A stretch of 64,000 nt of DNA from Mactromeris polynyma. Its lineage: Eukaryota; Mollusca; Bivalvia; Venerida; Mactridae. Location: NCBI GenBank assembly GCA_032209605.1, contig JASFXZ010000012.1, forward strand, positions 2,170,001 through 2,234,000, in the 5' to 3' direction. The position numbers and the translations under genes are program-made. Positions 50,401 through 59,569 of this stretch are shown here, piece after piece. The notes beneath the pieces are model-generated. The model saw only the letters and a list, made by a program, of their open reading frames with translations. It ran no database searches and was not told the origin of the DNA. The stretch's first letter is position 1, and every line of letters starts with the position of its first letter.

Positions 50401-53400
50401 CTGAATGGGATTTTTTTATTGTCTACACACCGACACTTGTAGCCAGACACAAACTGATTTGTAGCCCCCATGACTCGAATTAATCGGGAAGACAGATCGG
50501 CGGAAAGCCATATCCGATACAGAACCGTGATTTTATCACGACTTATGTCAGTATGCTGGTTGTTCAAATACCAGTTTAAAATCTTCTACCATTGTAGGAA
50601 CGTAACTGTCTGTCCGTCTGTTTATCAGTGTAGATTCATTGACATCTTATGTTTGCACAACACCCTATATCTAGGTAATTACGTTTAATGCTGTTGACAA
50701 TTTACCTTCATTCTTTAGACAATTCAAAATACTCATTGTATGGACAAGCGTATAACATATGGTCAACTGAGCACGTTTAAAAATTCATCAGTATGGAGAC
50801 CAGGCACAGAATGCATGTAGTAAGTGATTGCAAAACTATATTCAATTTAAAGTGAGTGTCACACTTACAGATTATGATCTGTTTATTTTCAGTTGTTCGA
50901 CCATATAGCAGACTGTATATGTAGATTTATACGTGATCATGATTTGAAAAATGTACGACTTCCACTGGGATTCACATTTTCGTTTCCATGCAAACAGGAA
51001 GGACTCGCGAAAGCTAGGCTCTCTAAATGGACGAAAGGTTTCAGGTGTGAAGGCGTCGTAAATGAAGATATTTGTTACCTTTTACACGAAGCGATGAAAC
51101 GAAAGAACGTATGTATAGTATCACCCATTTTAACAATTGTCATATATGTTTTTAAGCGACTGACTTATTCCATGATATATGTTCACCTCACCACTTCCAC
51201 CTTCAAGGTCGTGATGTTCCGGTTGTGCCAACATATATGAACGGGATTTTCTGTCAATCGTAGTTTCTCTAAAATCGTACTTTCAATATACCGTAAAACC
51301 TCACTTAAAGACTACCTCAATAATAAGACCTCCAAATTTTCAAGTCCATTTTCACTGTTTTGCTCTTTATTCAACCTCGATATTAAGACCACCTCAATAA
51401 TAAGACCAGTATCCCAAACTTATTATTGAGTTTTTTTGTACTTCTATTAAAATTCTACTTCGGCAGCGTGTATGCTTGTCTTTATTTCTAAACTAACACA
51501 CGGGTGTATAAACCTTCTTAATACAAAAACCTACTCTATATCTACTCTATACTGTGATCAACAAGTCCAATTGGGCAACAACGTGGTATCTTTACTCATG
51601 TCTCAATGACCTGGTTCCTATCCATTTAAGTCAGTTATTTCGTTTGTCAGGTTGCGTTTATCTTCAGATTTGTGTCATGTTGCAAAAAATCCAAATCATG
51701 ACGCAATACTTCAGCTATGTTGTTCATGACAAATGAAACGGTTGCATAAACATTTAGATCAACATCAAATTTGATACCAGACACCTTGAATAAGTGTTTA
51801 CGTCAATGAATTCGTCTGCATGAATGTATATTATACAGACAATTTACATCTGTTTATCTTTGTTCAGGTTATACTAGATGGCTGCAATTTTAATTATGCT
51901 ATCGTCTGCTGACAAGATATTTCATGCTAGAAATAATGATACTGTAGAAACGAACTAGTTATTGGAGTCAAAATTGACGCGTATTACTAATATAAAACAG
52001 ACGTTGGTTCGAAACACCTCAGAAAACATTTACTAATAATTATAACGGAGGAGCTTCTAGACTCATGACTGACAAGACTCCTAATCAGAATAATGCCAGG
52101 AACATTTTCCACCCATTACGCAGCAGATGGAACGAATGTTTATGATAACTGGTTTAAAAAATACAGTAGATGTCGTTTGGTAATGGAAATATTATGCGAG
52201 AAGTTCCTCAATTACGCCATAAATGGAATTATGCACGACAAGCGTGATTGAAGATGAATAGTTTTCTTAATATGCATGTGACCCTGTCTGTTTTTTTCGG
52301 CGCAGCCATACTAACATGGCTTTGCTATTTGCATATCAGTGTAGAGTAAACCAATCAAATATTACGTTAACCACTAAACCAACTACTCTTCAGCCGAACA
52401 ACGTTTGTAACCTTGACGCGGATTGATTAACCTTTCGATAAGGGGTACGTTACCTTACCGAAATCCACTGAATTTCAGTGAATTTACTGAATTCCATTTT
52501 GGATTTGCAGTGACCAGCAATCGTAATGTCTCGGATTTTTTTATCGTAACGTTCAAAATGCACCGACCACCTTTTATCAAAATAGTTCTTGTTAAATGTT
52601 ATGTTACTTTATTGACTGCTTGGCAGACAGTCAGAAAAAGTAACTGTTGTTTGGTCAATACTCAAGTACGCTGTGAATTGTGTCAACAAAGATGGCGTTA
52701 TCAATTCTTTTTACTTTTTAGCTCACCTAAGTACTAAGCATCTAAGTATTCAAAGGTGAACTATTGTATTCAACGATTGTCCGTCGTCTGTCGTCTGTCA
52801 ACATGTACCTTGTGAACACGAGTCCAAAAACTGTGTCACTAGGTCAACTAATAGAACAGACTTTGTGAACACCCTTGAAGCCACATGTTGAATCCAATAA
52901 TTCTGAAAATTGGTCGGAATGTTGAACTTGATAAAGATCAGGTTTGAAACGGGATTACGTGGGGTCATAAACTAGGGCATTTGGTCAAAATATTAAAAAA
53001 CCTTTGACATACAATCATAATGAAAATCATTCAAAATGTTTGTCTTGATGAACTCTATGTCAAGTTCGAAAGTGGGTCACTTGGGGTTTAAAAGTAGGTC
53101 ACCAGGTCAAATAATAGAACCACCTTGTGAACACTCTTGAAGCGACATTATGCATCCAAACACCTTGAAAATTTAACTGAATGCTCTTTTCATAAACTCT
53201 AGGTCAAATTCGAAAGTGGATGACGTGGATTCAAAAACTAGGTCACCCGGTCAAGACATTGAAAAAACCCTGTTAACACTGTAGATGCCACATCTGACAC
53301 TCGATCATCATGAACATTGTTCAGAATGTTTGTATTGGTGAATTTGTTGGTCACTTGGGGTAAAAAACTAGGTCACCAGGTTAAAAATAGAAAAACATTA

Positions 53401-56400
53401 TGAACACTCTAGTGTCCACAGTTTGTATCAAATCATCCGAAAATTGGTAAGAATGTTCTTCCTGATTCATTTTAGGTCAGTTGAGCAGTATAAGGCCATG
53501 CTGATTTTCTTAGTCACGGAATATTTTTTTCCTACTTAATTCGTCGTCTGCCTATCGGTCAAGTCTTGAAGTTCCGTATTTTTTCCTACCAGACAATTGA
53601 ATGGCCTTCAGGTGATTCGCCTCCAGGATTGTGTTGCTTTATACATTATGATGCTTCAGACGTTGCCGTCTAATTTTGTTAGAACTACCTTGGTTACCCC
53701 GTAAAAACACTTATTTTGTAGTTTGGTAAAATGTCCCTGAAAATTTAATATCACAAACAGATAAAGGACTGATACGCTTATCTATGTTGTAATATGTATA
53801 CTAATAGTTGTTGCTGATTTTTCCGCAGAGAATTTGTTTTGAACAGACTATTTTCGTATCTTGCCGTGTGTTCCGCAATTTCCGGACCAGAAACCTTTCG
53901 CGTTCCCGATTGGTTTTTCCAATATGGCTTCTGTTTCGAATGTTTTGCTAAGTTTTCAATGTCTCCTGAAATATTAATACATTTTGGATTTTTATGGAAA
54001 AAATGATTAGACGAAATTCCGAGTTTTTATAACACAAGACAAAGCAGACCCCTGTCTGAAAATTGACTATTTTCTCAGCAATAGTCCGAACTTATTTCGG
54101 TCAATATATTTTGATACAAGTTTTTCGAATTACTATAATTATGTCGCATACAGACTATTGTGAAATATATGATTATTGTCCAATTTAATTTCCGTGTAAT
54201 GACTATTCATGATATAGAAATAAAATAATAGATGCAAAATTAAGTGGTGTGTTTGTTCATGTACATGTAGAGCTATATTAGAGCATTACTTCCGTTGATT
54301 TCACGTTATGTATTTCATCGAGTTTGGATCTCGTATATGTAGTTTAGCCCACCTGAGTACGAATTGCTCAAGGTGAGGTTTTCTGATCCGTCCGTCGTCC
54401 GTCCGTCCGTCCGTCAGCTTTTGTTTAAAAACATATACTAAAACCACCGTCAGGGGACAGAGGCCCTTTTCCTATATGGTTATAGTCGAAACTTCAAAAA
54501 TCTTCTTGTCAAAAAGTGCGGATATATTCATATACATATACTCAGTAGGACTACATTTAAAAACTCACAGTTTACGACCTGCAAAATCATTTGTAAAGTG
54601 TCATTTTATTGCATTATAAATCTTAATTTGCAGAAAATGCCCAATATTTGCAATGATTTATATTGTATTTATAAATGTACTGAGTATATAAAGTACAACA
54701 TCTTATTTTCAAACACTCCGTACCCAATTTTGATATAACTTCACAAACTAAATTTTACACCAGAGTAGCTTCAGAGAGACACCAGAGTAGCTTCAGAGAG
54801 ACCCCAGAGTAGCTTCAGAGAGACCCCAGAGTAGCTTCAGAGAGACACCAGAGTAGCTTCAGAGAGACACCAGAGTAGCTTCAGAGAGACCCCAGAGTAG
54901 CTTCAGAGAGACCCCAGAGTAGCTTCAGAGAGACCCAGAGTAGCTTCAGAGAGACACCAGAGTAGCTTCAGAGAGACACCAGAGTAGCTTCAGAGAGACC
55001 CCAGAGTAGCTTCAGAGAGACCCCAGAGTAGCTTCAGAGAGACCCAGAGTAGCTTCAGAGAGACACCAGAGTAGCTTCAGAGAGACACCAGAGTAGCTTC
55101 AGAGAGACACCAGAGTAGCTTCAGAGAGACCCCAGAGTAGCTTCAGAGAGACCCCAGAGTAGCTTCAGAGAGACACCAGAGTAGCTTCAGAGAGACACCA
55201 GAGTAGCTTCAGAGAGACCCCAGAGTAGCTTCAGAGAGACACCAGAGTAGCTTCAGAGAGACCCCAGAGTAGCTTCAGAGAGACACCAGAGTAGCTTCAG
55301 AGAGACACCAGAGTAGCTTCAGAGAGACCCCAGAGTAGCTTCAGAGAGACACCAGAGTAGCTTCAGAGAGACACCAGAGTAGCTTCAGAGAGACCCCAGA
55401 GTAGCTTCAGAGAGACCCCAGAGTAGCTTCAGAGAGACCCCAGAGTAGCTTCAGAGAGACCCCAGAGTAGCTTCAGAGAGACACCAGAGTAGCTTCAGAG
55501 ACACCCCAGAGTAGCTTCAGAGAGACCCCAGAGTAGCTTCAGAGACACCCCAGAGTAGCTTCAGAGAGACACCAGAGTAGCTTCAGAGAGACCCCTGAGT
55601 AGCTTCAGAGAGACACCAGAGTAGCTTCAGAGAGACACCAGAGTAGCTTCAGAGAGACACCAGAGTAGCTTCAGAGAGACACCAGAGTAGCTTCAGAGAG
55701 ACCCCAGAGTAGCTTCAGAGAGACACCAGAGTAGCTTCAGAGAGACCCCAGAGTAGCTTCAGAGAGACACCAGAGTAGCTTCAGAGAGACACCAGAGTAG
55801 CTTCAGAGAGACCCCAGAGTAGCTTCAGAGAGACCCCAGAGTAGCTTCAGAGAGACACCAGAGTAGCTTCAGAGAGACCCCAGAGTAGCTTCAGAGAGAC
55901 ACCAGAGTAGCTTCAGAGAGACCCCAGAGTAGCTTCAGAGAGACACCAGAGTAGCTTCAGAGAGACACCAGAGTAGCTTCAGAGAGACCCCAGAGTAGCT
56001 TCAGAGAGACCCCAGAGTAGCTTCAGAGAGACACCAGAGTAGCTTCAGAGAGACCCCAGAGTAGCTTCAGAGAGCGTCTATCAAGGGGTGTTTAGTTCAT
56101 TATCTTCATCATCTTTGGTTACTGGGTTTATTGGTGTTTCTCCACTCTCTTATATTTTTCGTCACTTTCGTACAAAATCTTCCATTTTCTGCGCTTTTCG
56201 TTGAATTTCGGTAGTTTTAAGTACATGTTTATTTTTTTCGAAATTATGAATACTATCGTAGTATAATGGTAGGTAGGAATATATTAATATCTTACATACC
56301 TTTGATTATTTTATCTCTTTTTCCGTTACAGACCACGACAGTGGAGGTAGAAGTCGTTGCAGTGGTGAACGACGCCGTAGGCACGTTAATGTCGGCTGCT

Positions 56401-56437
56401 CATAATGACAGAAACTGTGAAATTGGACTCATTCTAG
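35412..56437 (+). CDS. hexokinase, 5' portion (5 exons, continues beyond the window)
   Basis: Exons 35412-35450, 48428-48590, 50011-50150, 50893-51108 and 56332-56437 join to about 221 codons. The product phosphorylates glucose to glucose 6-phosphate with ATP in the cytosol, the first step of glycolysis. Visible motifs: [14 protein letters not shown], the phosphate-binding [11 protein letters not shown], the sugar-binding LGFTFSFPC and WTKGF, and [13 protein letters not shown] with the catalytic Asp. Splice phases (0, 1, 0, 0, 1) and the 163-nt length of exon 2 match what I recall of vertebrate hexokinase genes. Vertebrate exons 4 (120 nt) and 5 (96 nt) correspond to the single 216-nt exon here. 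The last exon ends at a phase-1 donor right before the expected GTGTN loop, and no further exon is visible to 64000. Introns are about 13.0, 1.4, 0.74 and 5.2 kb and full of minisatellites. One or two catalytic halves cannot be decided here. Confidence 0.93.
36501..36680. mobile_element. MITE with ~30-bp terminal inverted repeats
   Basis: The left end 'gtacgaaaaaccggtggtga' continuing 'cattcaca' is matched in reverse complement by the right end ('gtgtgaatgtcaccaccga', 'tctttcgtac'). The 180-bp element has internal inverted 'cgtgaa/ttcacg' motifs and no coding capacity. It sits in hexokinase intron 1. Confidence 0.7.
36690..37515. other. no gene seen
   Basis: Intron 1 DNA. It includes short palindromes ('ttacacgtgtaa' and 'attacatatgtaat' near 37200-37260). 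Otherwise nothing. Confidence 0.4.
37527..38056 (+). repeat. 40-bp minisatellite made of a tRNA A-box-like unit
   Basis: About 13 units of 'ggttatctcagatggtagag' followed by 'cgctgagctgtcacctgggc'. The unit resembles the D-arm/box A half of a tRNA ('tagctcagatggtagagcgc'), without a box B. Two unit types alternate: 'cagatggtagagcgctgag' and 'catatgatagagcgatgag'. It probably arose by amplification of the head of a tRNA-derived SINE. Located in hexokinase intron 1. Confidence 0.85.
38060..38630. other. no gene seen
   Basis: AT-rich intron DNA between two minisatellites. Confidence 0.4.
38631..39897. repeat. 34-bp minisatellite, about 1.27 kb
   Basis: Unit 'tttggttctagtacaccttc' plus 'atacttgtcctgtg', about 37 copies. 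Several shortened 30-bp units (lacking 'tttg') cluster near 38690-38760 and 38990-39060. Point variants such as 'acacattc' and 'gtcatgtg' recur, which suggests block duplication. Confidence 0.9.
39898..40770. other. no gene; short tandem duplication
   Basis: It contains a two-copy direct repeat at about 40277-40383 ('gagcgcacg', 'gtttgttgt', 'gcgtccgagatgtctcg', 'aatgatgcg'), roughly 60 bp apart. Otherwise AT-rich intron DNA. Confidence 0.5.
40775..41460 (+). pseudogene. mariner-type transposase relic
   Basis: Fragments in order across several frames: a VRTELG-like N-terminal helix region, [12 protein letters not shown] before the second helix-turn-helix, [23 protein letters not shown], then a 71-codon frame from 41131 with [14 protein letters not shown] (the first catalytic Asp of the DDE/D triad) and [17 protein letters not shown], then [16 protein letters not shown] at about 41405-41457. 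Frameshifts separate the parts and the second and third catalytic acids are not visible. It is an old, dead Tc1/mariner-family copy in hexokinase intron 1. Terminal inverted repeats were not found. Confidence 0.85.
41465..42060. other. no gene seen
   Basis: AT-rich intron DNA. The string 'aatacctactctcagtctgcatg' begins near 41870 and matches the unit boundary of the 118-bp satellite at 43.7-44.7 kb. Confidence 0.5.
42066..42998. repeat. 36-bp minisatellite, about 0.93 kb
   Basis: Unit 'tgtgtgcatgtagggagatg' plus 'gggacgacaccctctc', about 26 copies. The 36-bp unit, broken by a few shortened units near 42100-42140 and 42600, leaves all frames open, so 130- to 330-residue repeat proteins can be read on both strands. 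They show no start context, splicing or domain and I do not regard them as genes. Confidence 0.92.
43005..43720. other. no gene supported
   Basis: Spacer between two satellites. Short frames at 43414-43608 (plus) and 43577-43825 (minus, running into the satellite) lack recognisable motifs. Confidence 0.4.
43727..44655. repeat. 118-bp satellite, about 8 copies
   Basis: Unit begins 'gacttg(g/a)tgtgtaacatga', contains 'catcacttgcgggtaatatc' and ends 'tctcagtctgcat'. Copies are nearly identical, with two recurring variants: 'cttggtg' against 'cttgatg', and 'cctactctcag' against 'ccgaaactcag'. The last unit ends in 'ataccgaaac'. Confidence 0.92.
44790..44905. repeat. hairpin-forming 'aatgcggcg...' motif
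   Basis: 'aaatgcggcgaagagcgtcgcatt' and 'tttatgcggcggacatgtgcc' with 'ggcgccgcattaa' form imperfect inverted repeats. Related palindromic DNA ('tatatgcggc ... gccgcatata') occurs at 45540-45580, next to the 40-bp satellite. Confidence 0.45.
45255..45340 (+). repeat. tRNA-like sequence (SINE head or tRNA pseudogene)
   Basis: 'ccccgtctagcgcatccgat' resembles a D arm, and 'cagtcagaaggtcgcgggtt' plus 'tgatcccggg' match an anticodon 3' arm and T arm with box B. The anticodon stem does not fold well and the acceptor ends do not pair, so I do not call a functional tRNA. Confidence 0.45.
45590..46481. repeat. 40-bp satellite, about 22 copies
   Basis: Unit 'tatatgcgtgacggcctata' plus 'tgtggcactacaatgcttgg', almost perfectly conserved. 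Single variants occur at 46050 ('ggcatata') and 46091-46107, and a 4-bp insertion lies near 46215. It directly follows a palindromic stretch that shares the 'ctatatgcg' core. In hexokinase intron 1. Confidence 0.92.
46903..46910 (+). promoter_or_regulatory. TATA box of a possible alternative hexokinase promoter
   Basis: TATATAAA follows a CG-rich stretch ('gtcgctcgcgcgggactta'). Initiation about 30 bp downstream (near 46935) would give a transcript that includes the short exon at 47217-47234. Motif evidence only. Confidence 0.4.
47217..47234 (+). CDS. possible alternative hexokinase first exon
   Basis: ATG and five more codons (MSRMDQ) run into a strong donor, 'atcag|gtaaat', in phase 0. That is the same phase as the coding exon 1 at 35450, so it could join exon 2 at 48428 without changing the frame. 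An upstream ATG at 46955 opens a short frame in the putative leader. Alternative first exons are known for vertebrate HK1. Here it is a proposal. Confidence 0.35.
47240..48420. other. intron DNA, no other feature
   Basis: AT-rich. I see no further exon between the alternative first exon and exon 2. Confidence 0.4.
48428..48590 (+). CDS. hexokinase exon 2 (163 nt)
   Basis: Acceptor 'cttccgcag|attgag', donor 'ggaactg|gtgagt'. It encodes the N-terminal helices ([19 protein letters not shown]) and the [14 protein letters not shown] segment, ending in phase 1. Confidence 0.92.
48700..49245. other. intron 2 DNA, no other feature
   Basis: AT-rich, with chance frames only. Confidence 0.4.
49254..49392. 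repeat. (ATTC)n microsatellite
   Basis: About 35 tetranucleotide repeats with one 'atac' interruption, preceded by 'aattaattaatt'. In hexokinase intron 2. Confidence 0.95.
49788..49941. repeat. 77-bp tandem duplication
   Basis: Two near-identical copies of 'ggtacaggagtcttacgaac' through 'gtcacatat(a/)' and 'cctgttcatat', ending 70 bp before hexokinase exon 3. Few mismatches separate the copies, so the duplication is recent. Confidence 0.9.
50011..50150 (+). CDS. hexokinase exon 3 (140 nt)
   Basis: Acceptor 'aatctttcag', donor 'gttcag|gtaaat'. It encodes [17 protein letters not shown], the ATP-phosphate loop, and ends IMLGTGVQ in phase 0. It is 9 nt shorter than the vertebrate exon 3 that I remember as 149 nt. 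A duplicated 77-bp segment lies just upstream. Confidence 0.95.
50240..50880. other. intron 3 DNA
   Basis: No feature seen apart from chance frames. Confidence 0.4.
50893..51108 (+). CDS. hexokinase exon 4, fused 4+5 (216 nt)
   Basis: Acceptor 'tattttcag|ttgttc', donor 'aagaac|gtatgt'. It starts [12 protein letters not shown], carries the sugar-binding [11 protein letters not shown] and SKWTKGF motifs and ends HEAMKRKN, phase 0 at both ends. In vertebrate genes an intron interrupts this stretch after the CHQTKLDE-like segment. Here there is none. Confidence 0.95.
51270..51450. repeat. repeat of the 'cctcaataataagacc' type
   Basis: 'cctcaataataagacc' occurs at about 51322 and again at 51395, with a related 'tattattgag' in reverse at 51421. 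Looks like a piece of a dispersed repeat. In hexokinase intron 4. Confidence 0.4.
51460..52715. other. intron 4 DNA
   Basis: AT-rich with short unrecognised frames (for example 52423-52737 plus). Nothing supported. Confidence 0.4.
52720..53490 (+). repeat. dispersed 'agctcacctaag ... aggtgaac' repeat
   Basis: It opens with an imperfect palindrome ('agctcacctaagtact' with 'caaaggtgaact'), then 'gtccgtcgtctgtcgtctgt', then units about 120-130 bp long carrying 'aggtcacc(a/c)gg', 'cttgtgaacac' and 'aaattcgaaagtgg'. This is a widespread type of non-coding mobile repeat in bivalve genomes as I know them. A start-only relic is at 54345-54425. Confidence 0.6.
53495..54340. other. intron 4 DNA
   Basis: No feature seen. 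Confidence 0.4.
54345..54480 (+). repeat. 5' end of a dispersed 'cccacctgag' repeat
   Basis: 'gtttagcccacctgagtacg' with 'gctcaaggtgagg' forms the same terminal palindrome as at 52720, followed by 'gtccgtcgtccgtccgtccg'. Confidence 0.55.
54762..56075. repeat. 22-bp minisatellite, about 60 copies
   Basis: Unit 'agagtagcttcagagagac' plus 'acc' or 'ccc', 1.3 kb, ending 256 bp before hexokinase exon 5. Two unit types (acacc = A, acccc = C) and a 21-bp form (accc = d) appear in ordered strings. The start reads AACC AACCd AACCd, a higher-order repeat. Confidence 0.93.
56332..56437 (+). CDS. hexokinase exon 5 (106 nt)
   Basis: Acceptor 'tccgttacag|accacg', donor 'attctag|gtaggt'. It encodes [20 protein letters not shown] and then NCEIGLIL, phase 1 end. 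The usual NDTVGT reads NDAVGT here. The catalytic Asp is kept. Confidence 0.93.
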
Positions 56438-56439
56438 GT

Positions 56440-57660
56440 AGGTCACATGACGATTTATGTTCGATAAATGCACTATAAGCCGTAATTGCGGAATCCATAG
56501 ACCGAATGTGTCTTATGGATTTTAACTTTGTCTATTATTATTATATTGACACTTGATCTTAAAATCAATACATGCTATTGTTCAATTAAGAAAGAATCAT
56601 GACGTAAATGCTCAGGTCGATGAGCAATATAAGTCATCGGGTGTTTTTCTGAAAAACTTCCATGAAGTGTTTACACCTTTTCTCTGTCTTGTTTCTTATT
56701 TTCTTAATGTATCGTCTGCTGTAATACGTATATCGTCTGTTTTACAATGGATAGAGTCTCGCGAGTTTCATGATGATAATTCATATCTTTAGAAGTGCAG
56801 TTTTAAAATGCGATCTTACAGGTAAAATATCAATACATGTTTTAAGCATTTGATAACAAAACAAGTGTCAGGATACATCTTAAGAGGCTATTGGAATTGG
56901 TGTATCATACAGTTAATGGTTTTACAGTGGACGGAGTGGGAATAAAAAAGTCACGACAAACCAACAAACTTCGTGTCTTTATCTTGTCGAAAAATCATCT
57001 CGACAATGGTCTGAACAAATCATGATACATGTGTACAAATGTATGAATAGCTCTGATGCAGCATTCTATTAGTTATTTGAAAATGCATGTCTGATATTCA
57101 TATATTTATAAGCAGGCCCTACCAATTTATTAAAAAATAATTGTTATGAAAGCAACAAGAGCACTCTCGATTCCGCACCACGGAAACTCTGGACTCCTGT
57201 CTTATGATGTGTGTGGTCGTGACCTCTGCGATGTACGAACTCGCAACCTCTAAGTTGAGTGACTGACATCAACCACATAACGGTAACAACACAATTGAGT
57301 AATATAAACTGGCATGTATTTATCAGTTGGTTATTAAATCAAATATAAGACTTCCTTGGAATATTTTCTCATTCTGGCAGCTAATTGCTCCAACTTTAGC
57401 CTCGCATACATGTCTCTGTACTCCGCGTCTTCGTAACAGAGTCACGCCCAAATCTATAGGAAAAACGTGGTATTTTGCCGCACGATTTTAACGGCACTCT
57501 TCTGGCGTCTTTATTATCGATCGAACAGACTTATGAGGGTACGGAAAAACTGTAGCAATCTTTCACGAGTAGAAGCACCCGAGTGACTCACAATCACTTC
57601 GACAAGAAGACAGGGGTCAGATGTGTATTACTGCTAAAATTGTCGCTAAGGTATCTGTCA
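56440..57660. other. hexokinase intron, no other exon found
   Basis: AT-rich intron DNA. A tRNA-like box B on the minus strand ('gcgagttcgtacatcgc') lies near 57225-57250, inside a repeat-like segment ('ctctggactcctgtcttatg'). Confidence 0.4.
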
Positions 57661-57689
57661 ATCAAACGTTAGCTCCGCCCACGATGTTG

Positions 57690-57880
57690 TCTTGTTGTAG
57701 TGGGGTATTTCCAATTAATTTTCCAAGCACAGAGTGAGGTGTACGTACAAAGATGACACCGATAATTTTCGTAGTGGATTTGAGTTTATTTACCCTCGCC
57801 ACCGGGAGATCCCATATGGGCGAGCATTCACTAATTTTCGTAGTCATGCGCAACGAGACCATATCTACGATAAATCCAAA
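57690..57880. repeat. dispersed repeat with 'tcgccaccggg...cccatatgggcga' palindrome
   Basis: 'gtttatttaccctcgccacc' followed by 'cccatatgggcgag'. A related stretch ('gtttatttatcgtcgccacc', 'cccatgtgggcgac') runs off the right end of the window from about 63945. The segment 'aattttcgtagt' occurs twice, flanking the palindrome. Confidence 0.6.
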
Positions 57881-57949
57881 ACTGTAAACGGTGTCGGCTG
57901 TTGTGTATTGAACATTTTGACAGATACTGTATACATTGAATGATAGCAG

Positions 57950-58195
57950 AAAAGTTACCTGGTCGTGGTGGTGTTTTCTTGGTGTGGATTTACTGTGCTA
58001 GTGTTGTATTTGAAGACTATATATTGCAAATAGCTTGGGCCATATTGTGGAGTTCACAATTCCAGTGCAAATCTTGTAGTTTTACTATAGAATAAAGAGG
58101 GCGAAAAAGCACCGGGCCGACAACAAACAAACTCGTGTGTATTAAATCCCATCTGAACTCCACAGAAACAGCTAATCAGTTCACAAACCACTTTA
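57950..58195. other. no feature seen
   Basis: Short spacer before the 210-bp dispersed repeat. Confidence 0.3.
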
Positions 58196-58199
58196 GCAG

Positions 58200-58420
58200 G
58201 TCACCTTTTCAACATTTCATTTTATTGAAACGTTTATGGTATTATTTCGTTCGGTGAACTTTGGAACTATTTTGTTTGCGTAGTAATTAGGCCGATGTGG
58301 TCGTTTTGACATGTTACCGGCTTCAGTCTTTTTCGTGTTTTGAAAACGGGAACCAATTGTTGTATGCCTCTCAAATTGCAACTACTATAGACGGTACCTG
58401 AGTTGTACTGTCATAAAAAC
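58200..58420 (+). repeat. 210-bp dispersed repeat, copy 2
   Basis: Matches 27925-28135 in the same orientation through 'tatagacggtacctgag'. Its right end runs directly into the 44-bp minisatellite. Confidence 0.75.
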
Positions 58421-58423
58421 TAG

Positions 58424-59566
58424 AACTCTCGAATGTGAGTTGTGTGTAACGCCATATAAAACACTAGAACTGTCGTCTGCAATTTGTTTGAAACGCTATA
58501 TAAAACACTAGAACTGTCGTCTGTAAGTTGTGTGTAACGCTATATAAAACACTAGAACTGTCGTCTGTAAGTTGTGTGTAACGCTATATAAAACACTAGA
58601 ACTGTCTTCTGTAATTTGTGTATAACGCTATGTAAAACACTAGAACTGTCGTCTGTAAGTAATGTGTAACGCTATGTAAAACACTAGAACTGTCTTCTGT
58701 AAGCTGTGTGTAACGCTATATAAAACACTAGAACCGTCGTCTGTTAGTTGTGTGTAACGCTATGTAAAGCACTAGAACTGTCGTCTGTTAGTTTTCTCAC
58801 GCTATGTAAAACACTAGAACTGTCTTATGTAAGTTCTGTGTAACGCTATACAAAACACTAGAACTGTCTTATGTAAGTTGTGCGTAACGCTATGTAAAAC
58901 ACTGGAACTGTCGTCTGTTAGTTTTCTCACGCTATGTAAAACACTAGAACTGTCTTATGTAAGTTCTGTGTAACGCTATACAAAACACAAGAACTGTCGT
59001 CTGTTAGTTTTCTAACGCTATGTAAAACACTAGAACTGTCTTATGTAAGTTCTGTGTAACGCTATGTAAAACACAAGAACTGTCGTCTGAAAGTTGTGTG
59101 TAACGCTGTATTAAACACTAGAACTGTCGTCTGTAAGTGGTGTTTGACCCTATGTACAACACTAGAACTGTCGTCTTAAAGTTGTGTGTGAAGCTATGTA
59201 AAACACTAGAACTGTCGTCTTTAAGTTGTGTGTAACGCTATGTAAAACACTAGAACTGTCGTCTGTAAGTTGTGTGTAACGCTATATAAAACACTAGAAC
59301 TGTCGTCTGTAAGTTCTGTGTAACGCTATGTAAAACACTAGAACTGTCATCTGTAAGTTCTGTGTAACGCTATGTAAAACACTAGAACTGTCGTCTGAAA
59401 GTTGTGTGTAACGCTATGTAAAACACTAGAACTGTCGTCTGTAAGTTCTGTGTAACGCTATGTAAAACACTAGAACTGTCGTGTGTAGTTGTGTGTAACG
59501 CTATGTAAACACTAGAACTGTCGTCTGTAAGTAATGTGTAACGCTATATAAAACACTAGATATACT
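58424..59566. repeat. 44-bp minisatellite, about 26 copies
   Basis: Unit 'aaaacactagaactgtcgtc' plus 'tgtaagttgtgtgtaacgctatgt'. Units are more diverged than in the other arrays. Variants such as 'gttttctcacgc' and 'ttatgtaagttctgtg' recur together in 58790-59050, pointing to duplication of multi-unit blocks. Confidence 0.9.
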
Positions 59567-59569
59567 GAC

